Shown here piece after piece: positions 27,563-40,545 of a stretch of DNA of 64,000 bases. A model generated the notes under the pieces. That model was not told the origin of the DNA, made no database searches, and was given only the letters and a program-made list of their open reading frames with translations. This DNA comes from Alitta virens (taxonomy: Eukaryota; Annelida; Polychaeta; Phyllodocida; Nereididae), in contig OW028586.1 of assembly GCA_932294295.1 (NCBI GenBank), forward strand, positions 7,717,701-7,781,700, given 5' to 3'. The translations under genes and the position numbers were made by a program. How positions within the stretch are numbered: position 1 is the first letter of the stretch; every line of letters begins with the position of its first letter.

Positions 27563-27640
27563 ATGTCAACAACAACAATCTGTCAACAAAAATCAACTGT
27601 CAACAACAACCATCAGCAGGAACCAACTCTGAAGAACAAG
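27563..27640 (+). repeat. S cassette 8
   Basis: CAGGAACC subtype. Its left flank has ATGTTGACAAC where partners have ATGTCGACAAC. Confidence 0.9.
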
Positions 27641-28211
27641 ATGTCAACAACATCAAGATGTCAACAACGTCAAGAAGTCAATAACATCAAGATGTCAATA
27701 ACATCAAGATGTCCACAACATTAAGATGTAAACATTAAGATGTCAACAACATCATGATGTGAACAACATTAAGATGTCAACAACATTGAGATGTCAACGA
27801 CATTAAGACATCAACAACATTAAGATGTCAACAACATTAAGACGTCAACAACATTAAGATGTCAACAACATTAAGATGTCAACAACACTAGACTGTCTGT
27901 CAACAACATTAAGCTGTCAACAACTTTAGGGTGTCAACAACATTAAGCTGTCAACAACATTAACCTGTCAACATCGTTAGGCTGTCAACAACATTAGGCT
28001 GTCAACAAAGTTATGCCATCAACAACATTAAGCTGTCGGTCAACAACATTAAGGTGTTAACAACTTTAAGCTGTCAACAACATTAAGCTGTCAACAACAT
28101 TAAGCTGTCAACAACATTAAGCTGTCAACAACATTAAGCTGTTGACAACATTAAGCTGTCGACAACTTTAAGCTGTCTGTCAACAACATTAAGGTGTCTG
28201 TCAACAACATT

Positions 28212-28246
28212 AATGTTGTTGACAGCCTAATGTTGTTGACAGACAG
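28212..28246 (-). repeat. Inverted cassette 7, symmetrical entry
   Basis: The left junction reads CAACAACATT directly joined to AATGTTGTTG, giving a perfect 28-bp palindrome at 28198-28225 with no spacer. The right arm has one mismatch (CAACAACGTT). Confidence 0.93.
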
Positions 28247-29209
28247 CAACATTAGGCTGTCAACAACGTTAAGCTGTAAACAACATTAGGCTGCCAACAA
28301 CATTAGGCTGTCAACAACATTAGGCTGTCAAAAACATTTAGCTCTCCACAACATTCAGCTGCCAACAACATTAAGCTGTCAACAACTTTAAGCTGTCTGT
28401 CAACAACATTAGGCTGTCAACAACATTAAGCTGTCTGTCAACAACATTAAGCTGCCAACAACATCAAGCTGTCTGTCAACAACATTAAGCTCTCAATAAC
28501 ATTTAGCTCTCCACAACATTAAGCTGTCAACAACATTAAGCTGTCAGCAACTTTAAGCTGTCTGTCAACAACATTAGGCTGTCAACAACATTAAGCTGTC
28601 AACAACTTTAAGCTGTCTGTCAACAACATTAAGGTGTCTGTCAATAACATTAAGCTGTCTGTCAACAACATTAGGCTGTCAACAACATTAAGCTGTCTGT
28701 CAACAACATTAAGCTCTCAATAACATTTAGCTCTCCACGACATTAAGCTGTCAACAACATTAAGCTGTCAGCAACTTTAAGCTGTCTGTCAACAACATTA
28801 GGCTGTCAACAACATTAAGCTGTCAACAACTTTAAGCTGTCTGTCAACAACATTAAGGTGTCTGTCAATAACATTAAGCTGTCTGTCAACAACATTAGGC
28901 TGTCAACAACATTAAGACGTCAAAAAAATTAAGCAGTAAAAGACATTAAACTGTCAACAACATTAGGCTGTCAACAACATTAAGCTGTCAACAACATTAA
29001 GCTGTCAACAACACTAAGCTGTCAACAACAATAAGCTGTCAACAACTTTAAGCTGTCAGTCAACAACATTAGGCTGTCAACAACATTAAGCTGTCAACAA
29101 CATTAGGCTGTCAACAACATTAGGTTGTCAACAACATTAAGATGTCAAGAACATTAAGATGTCAACAACATTAAGATGTCGACGACATTAAGATGTCAAC
29201 AAAATTAAG

Positions 29210-29320
29210 ATGTCAACAACAACATTCTGTCAACAGCAATCAACTGTCAACAACAACCATCAGCAGCAACCAACAACTGTCAACAACAACCATCAGCAGC
29301 AACCAAATCTGAAGAACAAG
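29210..29320 (+). repeat. L cassette 12
   Basis: Reads TGTCAACAGCAATC (CAA to CAG). Otherwise standard. Confidence 0.9.
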
Positions 29321-29836
29321 ATGTCAACAACATTAAGAAGTCAACAACATCAAGATGTCAATAACATCAAGATGTCCACAACATTAAGATGTAAACATTA
29401 AGATGTCAACAACATCATGATGTGAACAACATTAAGATGTCAACAACATTAAGATGTCAACAACATTAAGCTGTTAAAAACATTAAGCTGTGAACAACAT
29501 TGAGCTGTCAACAACATTAAGCTGTCAACAACATTAAGGTGTCAACAACATTAAGCTGTCAACAACATTAACCTGTCAACAACATTAAGCTGTTAACAAC
29601 ATTAAGCTGTCAACAACATTAAGCTGTCAACACCGTTAGGCTGTCAACAAAATTGGGCTGTCAAGAAAGTTATGCCATCAACAACATTAAGCTGTCGGTC
29701 AACAACATTAAAGTGTCAACAACTTTAAGATGTCAACAACATCAAGCTGTCAACAACATTAAGCTGTCAACAACATTAAGCTGTCGACAACTTTAAGCTG
29801 TCTGTCAACAACATTAAGGTGTCTGTCAACAACAGT

Positions 29837-29871
29837 AATGTTGTTGACAGCCTAATGTTGTTGACAGACAG
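29837..29871 (-). repeat. Inverted cassette 8
   Basis: Standard form with the CAGTAATG entry and perfect arms. It lies only 1.6 kb after cassette 7. Confidence 0.93.
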
Positions 29872-30764
29872 CAACATTAGGCTGTCAACAACATTAAGCT
29901 GTCAACAACATTAGGCTGTCAACAACATTAGGCTGTCAACGACATTAGGCTGTCAACAACATTAGGCTGTCAACAACATTTGGGTGTCAACAACATTAAG
30001 CTGTCAACAACATTAAGCTGTCAACAACATTAAGCTGTTAACAACATTAAACTCTCAACAACATTAAGCTGTCAACACCATTAAGATGTCAACAACATTA
30101 GGCTGTCACCAAAGTTAAGCCATCAACAACATTAATCTGTCGGTCAACAACATTAAGCTGTCAACAACATTAAGCTGTCAACAACATTAAGATGTCAACA
30201 AAATCAAGAAGTCAACAACATCAAGATGTCAATAACATCAAGATGTCCACAACATTAAGATGTAAACATTAAGATGTGAGCAACATCATGATGTGAACAA
30301 CATTAAGATGTCAACAACATTAAGATGTCAACAACATTGAGACGTCAACAACATTAAGACATCAACAACATTAAGATGTCAACAACATTAAGATGTCAAC
30401 AACATTAAGATGTCAACAACACTAGGCTGTCTGTCAACAACATTAAGGTGCCTATCATATCATTAAGCTGTCTGTCAACAACATTAGGCTGTCAACAACA
30501 TTAAGACGTCAAAAAAATTAAGCAGTCAACGACATTAAGCTGTCAACAACATTAGGCTGTCTACAACATAAAGCTGTCCACAACTTTAAGGTGTCTGTCA
30601 ACAACAGTAGGCTTTCAACAACGTTAAGCTGTCCACAACTCTTAGGTGTCAACAACATTAGGCTGTCAACAACTCTAAGATGTAAAGAACATTAAGATGT
30701 CAACAGCATTAAGATGTGAACAACATTAATATGTCGACAACAGTAAGATGTGAACAAAATTAAG

Positions 30765-30842
30765 ATGTCAACAACAACAATCTGTCAACAAAAATCAACT
30801 GTCAACAACAACCATCAGCAGCAACCAACTCTGAAGAACAAG
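30765..30842 (+). repeat. S cassette 9
   Basis: Standard core. The left flank reads GTCGACAACAGTAAG. It marks the start of the 3834-bp duplication. Confidence 0.9.
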
Positions 30843-32429
30843 ATGTCAACAACATCAAGATGTCAACAACATCAAGAAGTCAACAACATCAAGATGTCAA
30901 TAGCATCAAGATGTCCACAACATTAAGATGTAAACATTAAGATGTCAACAACATCATGATGTGAACAACATTAAGATGTCAACAACATTGAGACGTCAAC
31001 AACATTAAGACATCAACAACATTAAGATGTCAACAACATTAAGATGTCAACAACATTAAGACGTCAACAACATTAAGATGTCAACAACATTAAGATGTCA
31101 AGAACACTAGACTGTCTGTCAACAACATTAAGCTGTCAACAACTTTAGGGTGTCAACAACATTAAGCTGTCAACAACATTAACCTGTCAACAACATTAAG
31201 CTGTTAACAACATTAAGCTCTCAACAACATTAAGCTGTCAACACCGTTAGGCTGTCAACAACATTAGGCTGTCAACAAAGTTATGCCATCAACAACATTA
31301 AGCTGTCGGTCAACAACATTAAGGTGTTAACAACTTTAAGCTGTCAACAACATTAGGCTGTAAACAACATTAAGCTGTCAACAACATTAAGCTGTCAACA
31401 ACATTAAGCTGTCAACAACATTTAGCTGTCAACAACATTAAGCTGTCTGTCAACAACATTAAGCTGCCAACAACATCAAGCTGTCTGTCAACAACATTAA
31501 GCTCTCAATAACATTTAGCTCTCCACAACATTAAGCTGCCAACAACATTAAGCTGTCAACAACTTTAGGCTGTCTGTCAACAACATTAGGCTGTCAACAA
31601 CATTAAGCTGTCTGTCAACAACATTAAGCTGCCAACAACATCAAGCTGTCTGTCAACAACATTAAGCTCTCAATAACATTTAGCTCTCCACAACATTAAG
31701 CTGTCAACAACATTAAGCTGTCAGCAACTTTAAGCTGTCTGTCAACGACATTAGGCTGTCAACAACATTAAGCTGTCAACAACATTAAGGTGTCTGTCAA
31801 TAACATTAAGCTGTCTGTCAACAACATTAGGCTGTCAACAACATCAAGACGTCAAAAAAATTAAGCAGTCAACGACATTAAACTGTCAACAACATTAGGC
31901 TGTCAACAACATTAAGCTGTCAACAACATTAAGCTGTCAACAACACTAAGCTGTCTGTCACCAACATTTAGCTGTCAACAACATTAGGGTGTCAACAACA
32001 TTAAGCTGTCAACAACATTAGGGTGTCAACAACATTAAGCTGTCAACAACATTAACCTGTCAACAACATTAAGCTGTCAACACCATTAAGCTGTCAACAA
32101 TATTAGGCTGTCACCAAAGTCAAGCCATCAACAACATTAAGCTGTCGGTCAACAACTATAAGCTGCCAACAACATTAAGCTGTCTGTCAACAACATTCAG
32201 CTGCCAACAACATCAAGCTGTCTGTCAACAACATTAAGCTCTCAATAACATTTAGCTCTCCACAACATTGAGCTGTCAACAACATTAAGCTGTCAACAAC
32301 TTTAAGCTGTCTGTCAACAACATTAGGCTGTCAACAACATTAGGCTGTCAACAACATTAGGCTGTCAACAACATTAAGATGTCAAGAACATTAAGATGTC
32401 GATGACATTAAGATGTCAACAAAATTAAG

Positions 32430-32540
32430 ATGTCAACAACAACATTCTGTCAACAACAATCAACTGTCAGCAACAACCATCAGCAGCAACCAACAACTGT
32501 CAACAACAACCATCAGCAGCAACCAAATCTGAAGAACAAG
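32430..32540 (+). repeat. L cassette 13
   Basis: Reads ACTGTCAGCAACAACC in the first 33-bp repeat. Shared only with the copy 3834 bp later. Confidence 0.9.
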
Positions 32541-33357
32541 ATGTCAACAACATTACGAAGTCAACAACATCAAGATGTCAATAACATCAAGATGTCCACA
32601 ACATTAAGATGTAAACATTAAGATGTCAACATCATCATGATGTGAACAACATTAAGATGTCAACAACATTAACATGTCAACAACATTAAGCTGTTAAAAA
32701 CATTAAGCTGTCAACAACATTGAGCTGTCAACAACATTAAGCTGTCAACAACATTAGGGTGTCAACAACATTAAGCTGTCAACAATATTAGCCTGTCAAC
32801 AACATTAAGCTGTTAACAACATTAAGCTGTCAACAACATTAAGCTGTCAACACCGTTAGGCTGTCAACAAAATTAGGGTGTCAACAAAGTTATGCCATCA
32901 ACAACATTAAGCTGTCGGTCAACAACATTAAGGTGTCAACAACTTTAAGCTGCCAACAACATCAAGCTGTCTGTCAACAACATTAAGCTCTCAATAACAT
33001 TAAGTTCTCCACAGCATTAAGCTGTCAACAACATTAAGCTGTCAACAACTTTAAGCTGTCTGTCAACAACATTAGGCTGTCAACAACATTAAGCTGTCAA
33101 CAACATTAGGCTGTCAACAACATTAGGCTGTCAACAACATTAAGCTGTCAACAACATTAAGCTGTCAACAAAATTAGGCTGTCAACAAAGTTATGCCATC
33201 AACAACATTAAGCTGTCGATCAACAACATCAGGGTGTCAACAACTTTAAGCTGTCAACAACATTAAGCTGTCAACAACATTAAGCTGTCAACAACATTAA
33301 GCTGTCGACAACCTTAAGCTGTCTGTCAACAACATTAAGGTGTCTGTCAACAACAGT

Positions 33358-33392
33358 AATGTTGTTGACAGCCTAATGTTGTTGACAGACAG
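33358..33392 (-). repeat. Inverted cassette 9
   Basis: Standard form with perfect arms. The upstream monomer reads GTCGACAACCTTAAG, shared with the next copy only. Confidence 0.93.
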
Positions 33393-34251
33393 CAACATTA
33401 GGCTGTCAACAACATTAAGCTGTCAACAACATTAGGCTGTCAACAATATTAGGCTGTCAACAACATTAGGCTGTCAACAACATTTGGGTGTCAACAACAT
33501 TAAGCTGTCAACAACATTAAGCTGTCAACAACATTAAGCTGTTAACAACATTAAACTCTCAACAACATTAAGCTGTCAACACCATTAAGCTGTCAACAAC
33601 ATTAGGCTGTCGCCAAAGTTAAGCCATCAACAACATTAAGCTGTCGGTCAACAACATTAAGCTGTCCACAACATTAAGCTGTCAACAACATTAAGATGTC
33701 AACAACATCAAGAAGTCAACAACATTAAGATGTAAACATTAAGATGTCAACAACATCATGATGTGAACAACATTAAGATGTCAACAACATTAAGATGTCA
33801 ACAACATTGAGACGTCAACAACATTAAGACATCAACAACATTAAGATGTCAACAACATTAAGACGTCAACAACATTAAGATGTCAATAACATTAAGATGT
33901 CAAGAACACTAGGCTGTCTGTCAACAACATTAAGGTGTCTATCATAACATTAAGCTGTCTGTCAACAACATTAGGCTGTCAACAACATTAAGACGTCAAA
34001 AAAATTGAGCAGTCAACGACATTAAGCTGTCAACAACAATAGGCTGTCATCAACATTAAGCTGTCAACAACTTTAAGCTGTTTGTCAACAACATTAGGCT
34101 GTCAGCAACATTAAGCTGTCAACAACATTAGGCTGTCAACAACATTAGGCTGTCAACAACACTAAGATGTCAAGAACATTAAGATGTCAACAGCATTAAG
34201 ATGTGAACAACATTAATATGTCGACAACATTAAGATGTGAACAAAATTAAG

Positions 34252-34329
34252 ATGTCAAAAACAACAATCTGTCAACAAAAATCAACTGTCAACAACAACC
34301 ATCAGCAGCAACCAACTCTGAAGAACAAG
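34252..34329 (+). repeat. S cassette 10
   Basis: Reads ATGTCAAAAACAAC. It is the first member of an S doublet spaced by 347 bp. Confidence 0.9.
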
Positions 34330-34598
34330 ATGTCAACAACATCAAGATGTCAACAACATCAAGAAGTCAACAACATCAAGATGTCAATAACATCAAGATG
34401 TCCACAACATTAAGATGTAAACATTAAGATGTCAACAACATCATGATGTGAACAACATTAAGATGTCAACAACATTAGGCTGTCAACAACATTAGGCTGT
34501 CAACAACACTAAGATGTCAAGAACATTAAGATGTCAACAGCATTAAGATGTGAACAACATTAATATGTCGATAACATTAAGATGTGAACAAAATTAAG
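34252..34598 (+). repeat. 347-bp S-cassette spacer unit
   Basis: Two S cassettes are only 347 bp apart here. After the first, the array returns through two AGGCTGTC monomers and CACTAAGATGTCAAG straight to the flank of the second. This is the signature of a short unequal exchange between S flanks. Repeated exactly at 38086-38432. Confidence 0.85.
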
Positions 34599-34676
34599 AT
34601 GTCAACAACAACAATCTGTCAACAAAAATCAACTGTCAACAACAACCATCAGCAGCAACCAACTCTGAAGAACAAG
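34599..34676 (+). repeat. S cassette 11
   Basis: Standard core with the ATGTCGATAAC left flank. Second member of the doublet. Confidence 0.9.
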
Positions 34677-36263
34677 ATGTCAACAACATCAAGATGTCAA
34701 CAACATCAAGAAGTCAACAACATCAAGATGTCAATAACATCAAGATGTCCACAACATTAAGATGTAAACATTAAGATGTCAACAACATCATGATGTGAAC
34801 AACATTAAGATGTCAACAATATTGAGATGTCAACAACATTAAGACATCAACAACATTAAGATGTCAACAACATTAAGATGTCAACAACATTAAGACGTCA
34901 ACAACATTAAGATGTCAACAACATTAAGATGTCAAGAACACTAGACTGTCTGTCAACAACATTAAGCTGTCAACAACTTTAGGGTGTCAACAACATTAAG
35001 CTGTCAACAACATTAACCTGTCAACAACATTAAGCTGTTAACAACATTAAGCTCTCAACAACATTAAGCTGTCAACACCGTTAGGCTGTCAACAACATTA
35101 GGCTGTCAACAAAGTTATGCCATCAACAACATTAAGCTGTCGGTCAACAACATTAAGGTGTTAACAACTTTAAGCTGTCAACAACATTAGGCTGTAAACA
35201 ACATTAAGCTGTCAACAACATTAAGCTGTCAACAACATTAAGCTGTCAACAACATTTAGCTGTCAACAACATTAAGCTGTCTGTCAACAACATTAAGCTG
35301 CCAACAACATCAAGCTGTCTGTCAACAACATTAAGCTCTCAATAACATTTAGCTCTCCACAACATTAAGCTGCCAACAACATTAAGCTGTCAACAACTTT
35401 AGGCTGTCTGTCAACAACATTAGGCTGTCAACAACATTAAGCTGTCTGTCAACAACATTAAGCTGCCAACAACATCAAGCTGTCTGTCAACAACATTAAG
35501 CTCTCAATAACATTTAGCTCTCCACAACATTAAGCTGTCAACAACATTAAGCTGTCAGCAACTTTAAGCTGTCTGTCAACGACATTAGGCTGTCAACAAC
35601 ATTAAGCTGTCAACAACATTAAGGTGTCTGTCAATAACATTAAGCTGTCTGTCAACAACATTAGGCTGTCAACAACATCAAGACGTCAAAAAAATTAAGC
35701 AGTCAACGACATTAAACTGTCAACAACATTAGGCTGTCAACAACATTAAGCTGTCAACAACATTAAGCTGTCAACAACACTAAGCTGTCTGTCACCAACA
35801 TTTAGCTGTCAACAACATTAGGGTGTCAACAACATTAAGCTGTCAACAACATTAGGGTGTCAACAACATTAAGCTGTCAACAACATTAACCTGTCAACAA
35901 CATTAAGCTGTCAACACCATTAAGCTGTCAACAATATTAGGCTGTCACCAAAGTCAAGCCATCAACAACATTAAGCTGTCGGTCAACAACTATAAGCTGC
36001 CAACAACATTAAGCTGTCTGTCAACAACATTCAGCTGCCAACAACATCAAGCTGTCTGTCAACAACATTAAGCTCTCAATAACATTTAGCTCTCCACAAC
36101 ATTGAGCTGTCAACAACATTAAGCTGTCAACAACTTTAAGCTGTCTGTCAACAACATTAGGCTGTCAACAACATTAGGCTGTCAACAACATTAGGCTGTC
36201 AACAACATTAAGATGTCAAGAACATTAAGATGTCGATGACATTAAGATGTCAACAAAATTAAG

Positions 36264-36374
36264 ATGTCAACAACAACATTCTGTCAACAACAATCAACTG
36301 TCAGCAACAACCATCAGCAGCAACCAACAACTGTCAACAACAACCATCAGCAGCAACCAAATCTGAAGAACAAG
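36264..36374 (+). repeat. L cassette 14
   Basis: Carries the CTGTCAGCAACAACC variant of the cassette at 32430, plus ACATTACGAAGTC after it. Confidence 0.9.
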
Positions 36375-37191
36375 ATGTCAACAACATTACGAAGTCAACA
36401 ACATCAAGATGTCAATAACATCAAGATGTCCACAACATTAAGATGTAAACATTAAGATGTCAACATCATCATGATGTGAACAACATTAACATGTCAACAA
36501 CATTAACATGTCAACAACATTAAGCTGTTAAAAACATTAAGCTGTCAACAACATTGAGCTGTCAACAACATTAAGCTGTCAACAACATTAGGGTGTCAAC
36601 AACATTAAGCTGTCAACAATATTAGCCTGTCAACAACATTAAGCTGTTAACAACATTAAGCTGTCAACAACATTAAGCTGTCAACACCGTTAGGCTGTCA
36701 ACAAAATTAGGGTGTCAACAAAGTTATGCCATCAACAACATTAAGCTGTCGGTCAACAACATTAAGGTGTCAACAACTTTAAGCTGCCAACAACATCAAG
36801 CTGTCTGTCAACAACATTAAGCTCTCAATAACATTAAGTTCTCCACAACATTAAGCTGTCAACAACATTAAGCTGTCAACAACTTTAAGCTGTCTGTCAA
36901 CAACATTAGGCTGTCAACAACATTAAGCTGTCAACAACATTAGGCTGTCAACAACATTAGGCTGTCAACAACATTAAGCTGTCAACAACATTAAGCTGTC
37001 AACAAAATTAGGCTGTCAACAAAGTTATGCCATCAACAACATTAAGCTGTCGATCAACAACATCAGGGTGTCAACAACTTTAAGCTGTCAACAACATTAA
37101 GCTGTCAACAACATTAAGCTGTCAACAACATTAAGCTGTCGACAACCTTAAGCTGTCTGTCAACAACATTAAGGTGTCTGTCAACAACAGT

Positions 37192-37226
37192 AATGTTGTT
37201 GACAGCCTAATGTTGTTGACAGACAG
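37192..37226 (-). repeat. Inverted cassette 10
   Basis: Copy of 33358 at exactly 3834 bp. Confidence 0.93.
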
Positions 37227-38085
37227 CAACATTAGGCTGTCAACAACATTAAGCTGTCAACAACATTAGGCTGTCAACAATATTAGGCTGTCAACAACAT
37301 TAGGCTGTCAACAACATTTGGGTGTCAACAACATTAAGCTGTCAACAACATTAAGCTGTCAACAACATTAAGCTGTTAACAACATTAAACTCTCAACAAC
37401 ATTAAGCTGTCAACACCATTAAGCTGTCAACAACATTAGGCTGTCGCCAAAGTTAAGCCATCAACAACATTAAGCTGTCGGTCAACAACATTAAGCTGTC
37501 CACAACATTAAGCTGTCAACAACATTAAGATGTCAACAACATCAAGAAGTCAACAACATTAAGATGTAAACATTAAGATGTCAACAACATCATGATGTGA
37601 ACAACATTAAGATGTCAACAACATTAAGATGTCAACAACATTGAGACGTCAACAACATTAAGACATCAACAACATTAAGATGTCAACAACATTAAGACGT
37701 CAACAACATTAAGATGTCAATAACATTAAGATGTCAAGAACACTAGGCTGTCTGTCAACAACATTAAGGTGTCTATCATAACATTAAGCTGTCTGTCAAC
37801 AACATTAGGCTGTCAAGAACATTAAGACGTCAAAAAAATTGAGCAGTCAACGACATTAAGCTGTCAACAACAATAGGCTGTCATCAACATTAAGCTGTCA
37901 ACAACTTTAAGCTGTTTGTCAACAACATTAGGCTGTCAGCAACATTAAGCTGTCAACAACATTAGGCTGTCAACAACATTAGGCTGTCAACAACACTAAG
38001 ATGTCAAGAACATTAAGATGTCAACAGCATTAAGATGTGAACAACATTAATATGTCGACAACATTAAGATGTGAACAAAATTAAG

Positions 38086-38163
38086 ATGTCAAAAACAACA
38101 ATCTGTCAACAAAAATCAACTGTCAACAACAACCATCAGCAGCAACCAACTCTGAAGAACAAG
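38086..38163 (+). repeat. S cassette 12
   Basis: Carries ATGTCAAAAACAAC like its 3834-bp partner. Confidence 0.9.
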
Positions 38164-38432
38164 ATGTCAACAACATCAAGATGTCAACAACATCAAGAAG
38201 TCAACAACATCAAGATGTCAATAACATCAAGATGTCCACAACATTAAGATGTAAACATTAAGATGTCAACAACATCATGATGTGAACAACATTAAGATGT
38301 CAACAACATTAGGCTGTCAACAACATAAGGCTGTCAACAACACTAAGATGTCAAGAACATTAAGATGTCAACAGCATTAAGATGTGAACAACATTAATAT
38401 GTCGATAACATTAAGATGTGAACAAAATTAAG

Positions 38433-38510
38433 ATGTCAACAACAACAATCTGTCAACAAAAATCAACTGTCAACAACAACCATCAGCAGCAACCAACTCT
38501 GAAGAACAAG
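38433..38510 (+). repeat. S cassette 13
   Basis: Second member of the repeated S doublet. Right of it the monomers read ACATGAAGATGTC and a 51-bp stretch found after its relative at 17840 is missing. Confidence 0.9.
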
Positions 38511-39776
38511 ATGTCAACAACATCAAGATGTCAACAACATCAAGAAGTCAACAACATCAAGATGTCAATAACATCAAGATGTCCACAACATTAAGATGTA
38601 AACATTAAGATGTCAACAACATCATGATGTGAACAACATTAAGATGTCAACAACATGAAGATGTCAACAACATTAAGACGTCAACAACATTAAGATGTCA
38701 ACAACATTAAGATGTCAAGAACACTAGACTGTCTGTCAACAGCATTAAGCTGTCAAAAACTTTAGGGTGTCAACAACATTAAGCTGTCAACAACATTAAC
38801 CTGTCAACAACATTAAGCTGTTAACAACATTAAGCTCTCAACAACATTAAGCTGTCAACACCGTTAGGCTGTCAACAACATTAGGCTGTCAACAAAGTTA
38901 TGCCATCAACAACATTAAGCTGTCGGTCAACAACATTAAGGTGTTAACAACTTTAAGCTGTCAACAACATTAAGCTGTCAACAACATTAAGCTGTCAACA
39001 ACATTAAGCTGTCAACAACATTAAGCTGTCAACAACATTAAGCTGTCAACAACATTAAGCTGTCTGTCAACAACATTAAGCTGCCAACAACATCAAGCTG
39101 TCTGTCAACAACATTAAGCTCTCAATAGCATTTAGCTCTCCACAACATTAAGCTGTCAACAACATTAAGCTGTCAACAACATTAATATGTCAACAACATC
39201 AAGAAGTCAACAACATCATGATGTCAATAACATCAAGATGTCCACAACATTAAGATGTAAACATTAAGATGTCAACAACATCATGATGTGAACAACATTA
39301 AGATGTCAACAACATTAAGATGTCAACAACATTGAGACGTCAACAACATGAAGACATCAACAACATTAAGATGTCAACAACATTAAGACGTCAACAACAT
39401 TAAGATGTCAACAACATTAAGATGTCAAGAACACTAGGCTGTCTGTCAACAACATTAAGGTGTCTATCATAACATTAAGCTGTATGTCAACAACATTAGG
39501 CTGTCAACAACATTAAGACGTCAAAAAAATTAAGCAGTCAACAACATTAAGCTGTCAACAACATTAGGCTGTCTACAACATTAAGCTGTCAACAACTTCA
39601 AGGTGTCTGTCAACAACATTAGGCTGTCAACAACATTAAGCTGTCAACAACATTAGGCTGTCAACAACATTAGGCTGTCAACAACACTAAGATGTCAAGA
39701 ACATTAAGATGTCAACAGCATTAAGATGTGAACAACATTAATATGTCGACAACATTAAGATGTGAACAACATTAAT

Positions 39777-39854
39777 ATGTCAACAACAACAATCTGTCAA
39801 CAAAAATCAACTGTCAACAACAACCATCAGCAGCAACCAACTCTGAAGAACAAG
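39777..39854 (+). repeat. S cassette 14
   Basis: Starts from ACATTAATATG like 19184, but with the ordinary CTGTCAACAACAACC inside. Confidence 0.9.
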
Positions 39855-40402
39855 ATGTCAACAACATCAAGATGTCAACAACATCAAGAAGTCAACAACA
39901 TCAAGATGTCAATAACATCAAGATGTCCACAACATTAAGATGTAAACATTACGATGTCAACAACATCATGATGTGAACAACATTAAGATGTCAACAACAT
40001 TGAGACGTCAACAACATTAAGACATCAACAACATTAAGATGTCAACAACATTAAGATGTCAACAACATTAAGACGTCAACAACATTAAGATGTCAACAAC
40101 ATTAAGATGTCAACAACACTAGACTGTCTGTCAACAACATTAAGCTGTCTACAACTTTAGGGTGTCAACAACATTAAGCTGTCAACAACATTAACCTGTT
40201 AACAACATTAAGCTGTTAACAACATTAAGCTCTCAACAACATTAAGCTGTCAACACCGTTAGGCTGTCAACAACATTAGGCAGTCAACAAAGTTATGCCA
40301 TCAACAACATTAAGCTCTCGGTCAACAACATTAAGGTGTCAACAACTTTAAGCTGTCAACAACATTAAGCTGTCAACAACATTAAGCTGTCAACAACATT
40401 AA

Positions 40403-40470
40403 GCTGCCGACAACTTTAAGCTGTCGACAACTTTAAGCTGTCGACAACTTTAAGCTGTCGACAACTTTAA
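40403..40470 (+). repeat. Fourfold GTCGAC monomer run
   Basis: The same local expansion as at 23796, with the same GCTGCCGAC first unit but four copies. It places both in one lineage and shows a one-unit length change since. Confidence 0.92.
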
Positions 40471-40510
40471 GCTGTCTGTCAATAACGTAAAGGTGTCTGT
40501 CAACAACAGT

Positions 40511-40545
40511 AATGTTGTTGACAGCCTAATGTTGTTGACAGAGAG
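40511..40545 (-). repeat. Inverted cassette 11
   Basis: Arms intact, loop TTGACAGAGAG. It shares the GAGAG loop and the GTCGACAAC run upstream with 23921. Confidence 0.92.

Larger units (their letters stand above)
15100..31000 (+). repeat. 16-kb super-unit, copy C1
   Basis: The order of cassettes and private variants matches about 31.1-47.0 kb. Matching pairs are L 16356/32430 and inverted 17284/33358 (offset 16074), S 19184/39777 (20593), inverted 23921/40511 (16590), S 24730/41388 (16658), L 26220/42057 (15837), S 27563/43417 (15854), L 29210/45102 and inverted 29837/45729 (15892), and S 30765/46640 (15875). The offset steps identify insertions and deletions that separate the two copies. 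C1 is the longer version in the 19.7-23.7-kb part. Confidence 0.75.
30765..34598 (+). repeat. 3834-bp higher-order repeat, unit D1
   Basis: First of two tandem copies. S 30765/34599, L 32430/36264, inverted 33358/37192 and S 34252/38086 are all exactly 3834 bp apart. Shared unusual monomers include GGCTGTAAACAAC near 31360 and 35190, and GTCAGCAACAACC within the L cassettes. The start is set at the S cassette by convention. Confidence 0.88.
34599..38432 (+). repeat. 3834-bp higher-order repeat, unit D2
   Basis: Second 3834-bp copy. A few substitutions separate it from D1, for example AACATTAACATGTC near 36490 where D1 has AACATTAAGATGTC near 32650, and TCAAGAACATT near 37815 where D1 has TCAACAACATT. 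Right of the S cassette at 38433 the sequence switches to the subfamily seen near 18.05 kb. Confidence 0.88.
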
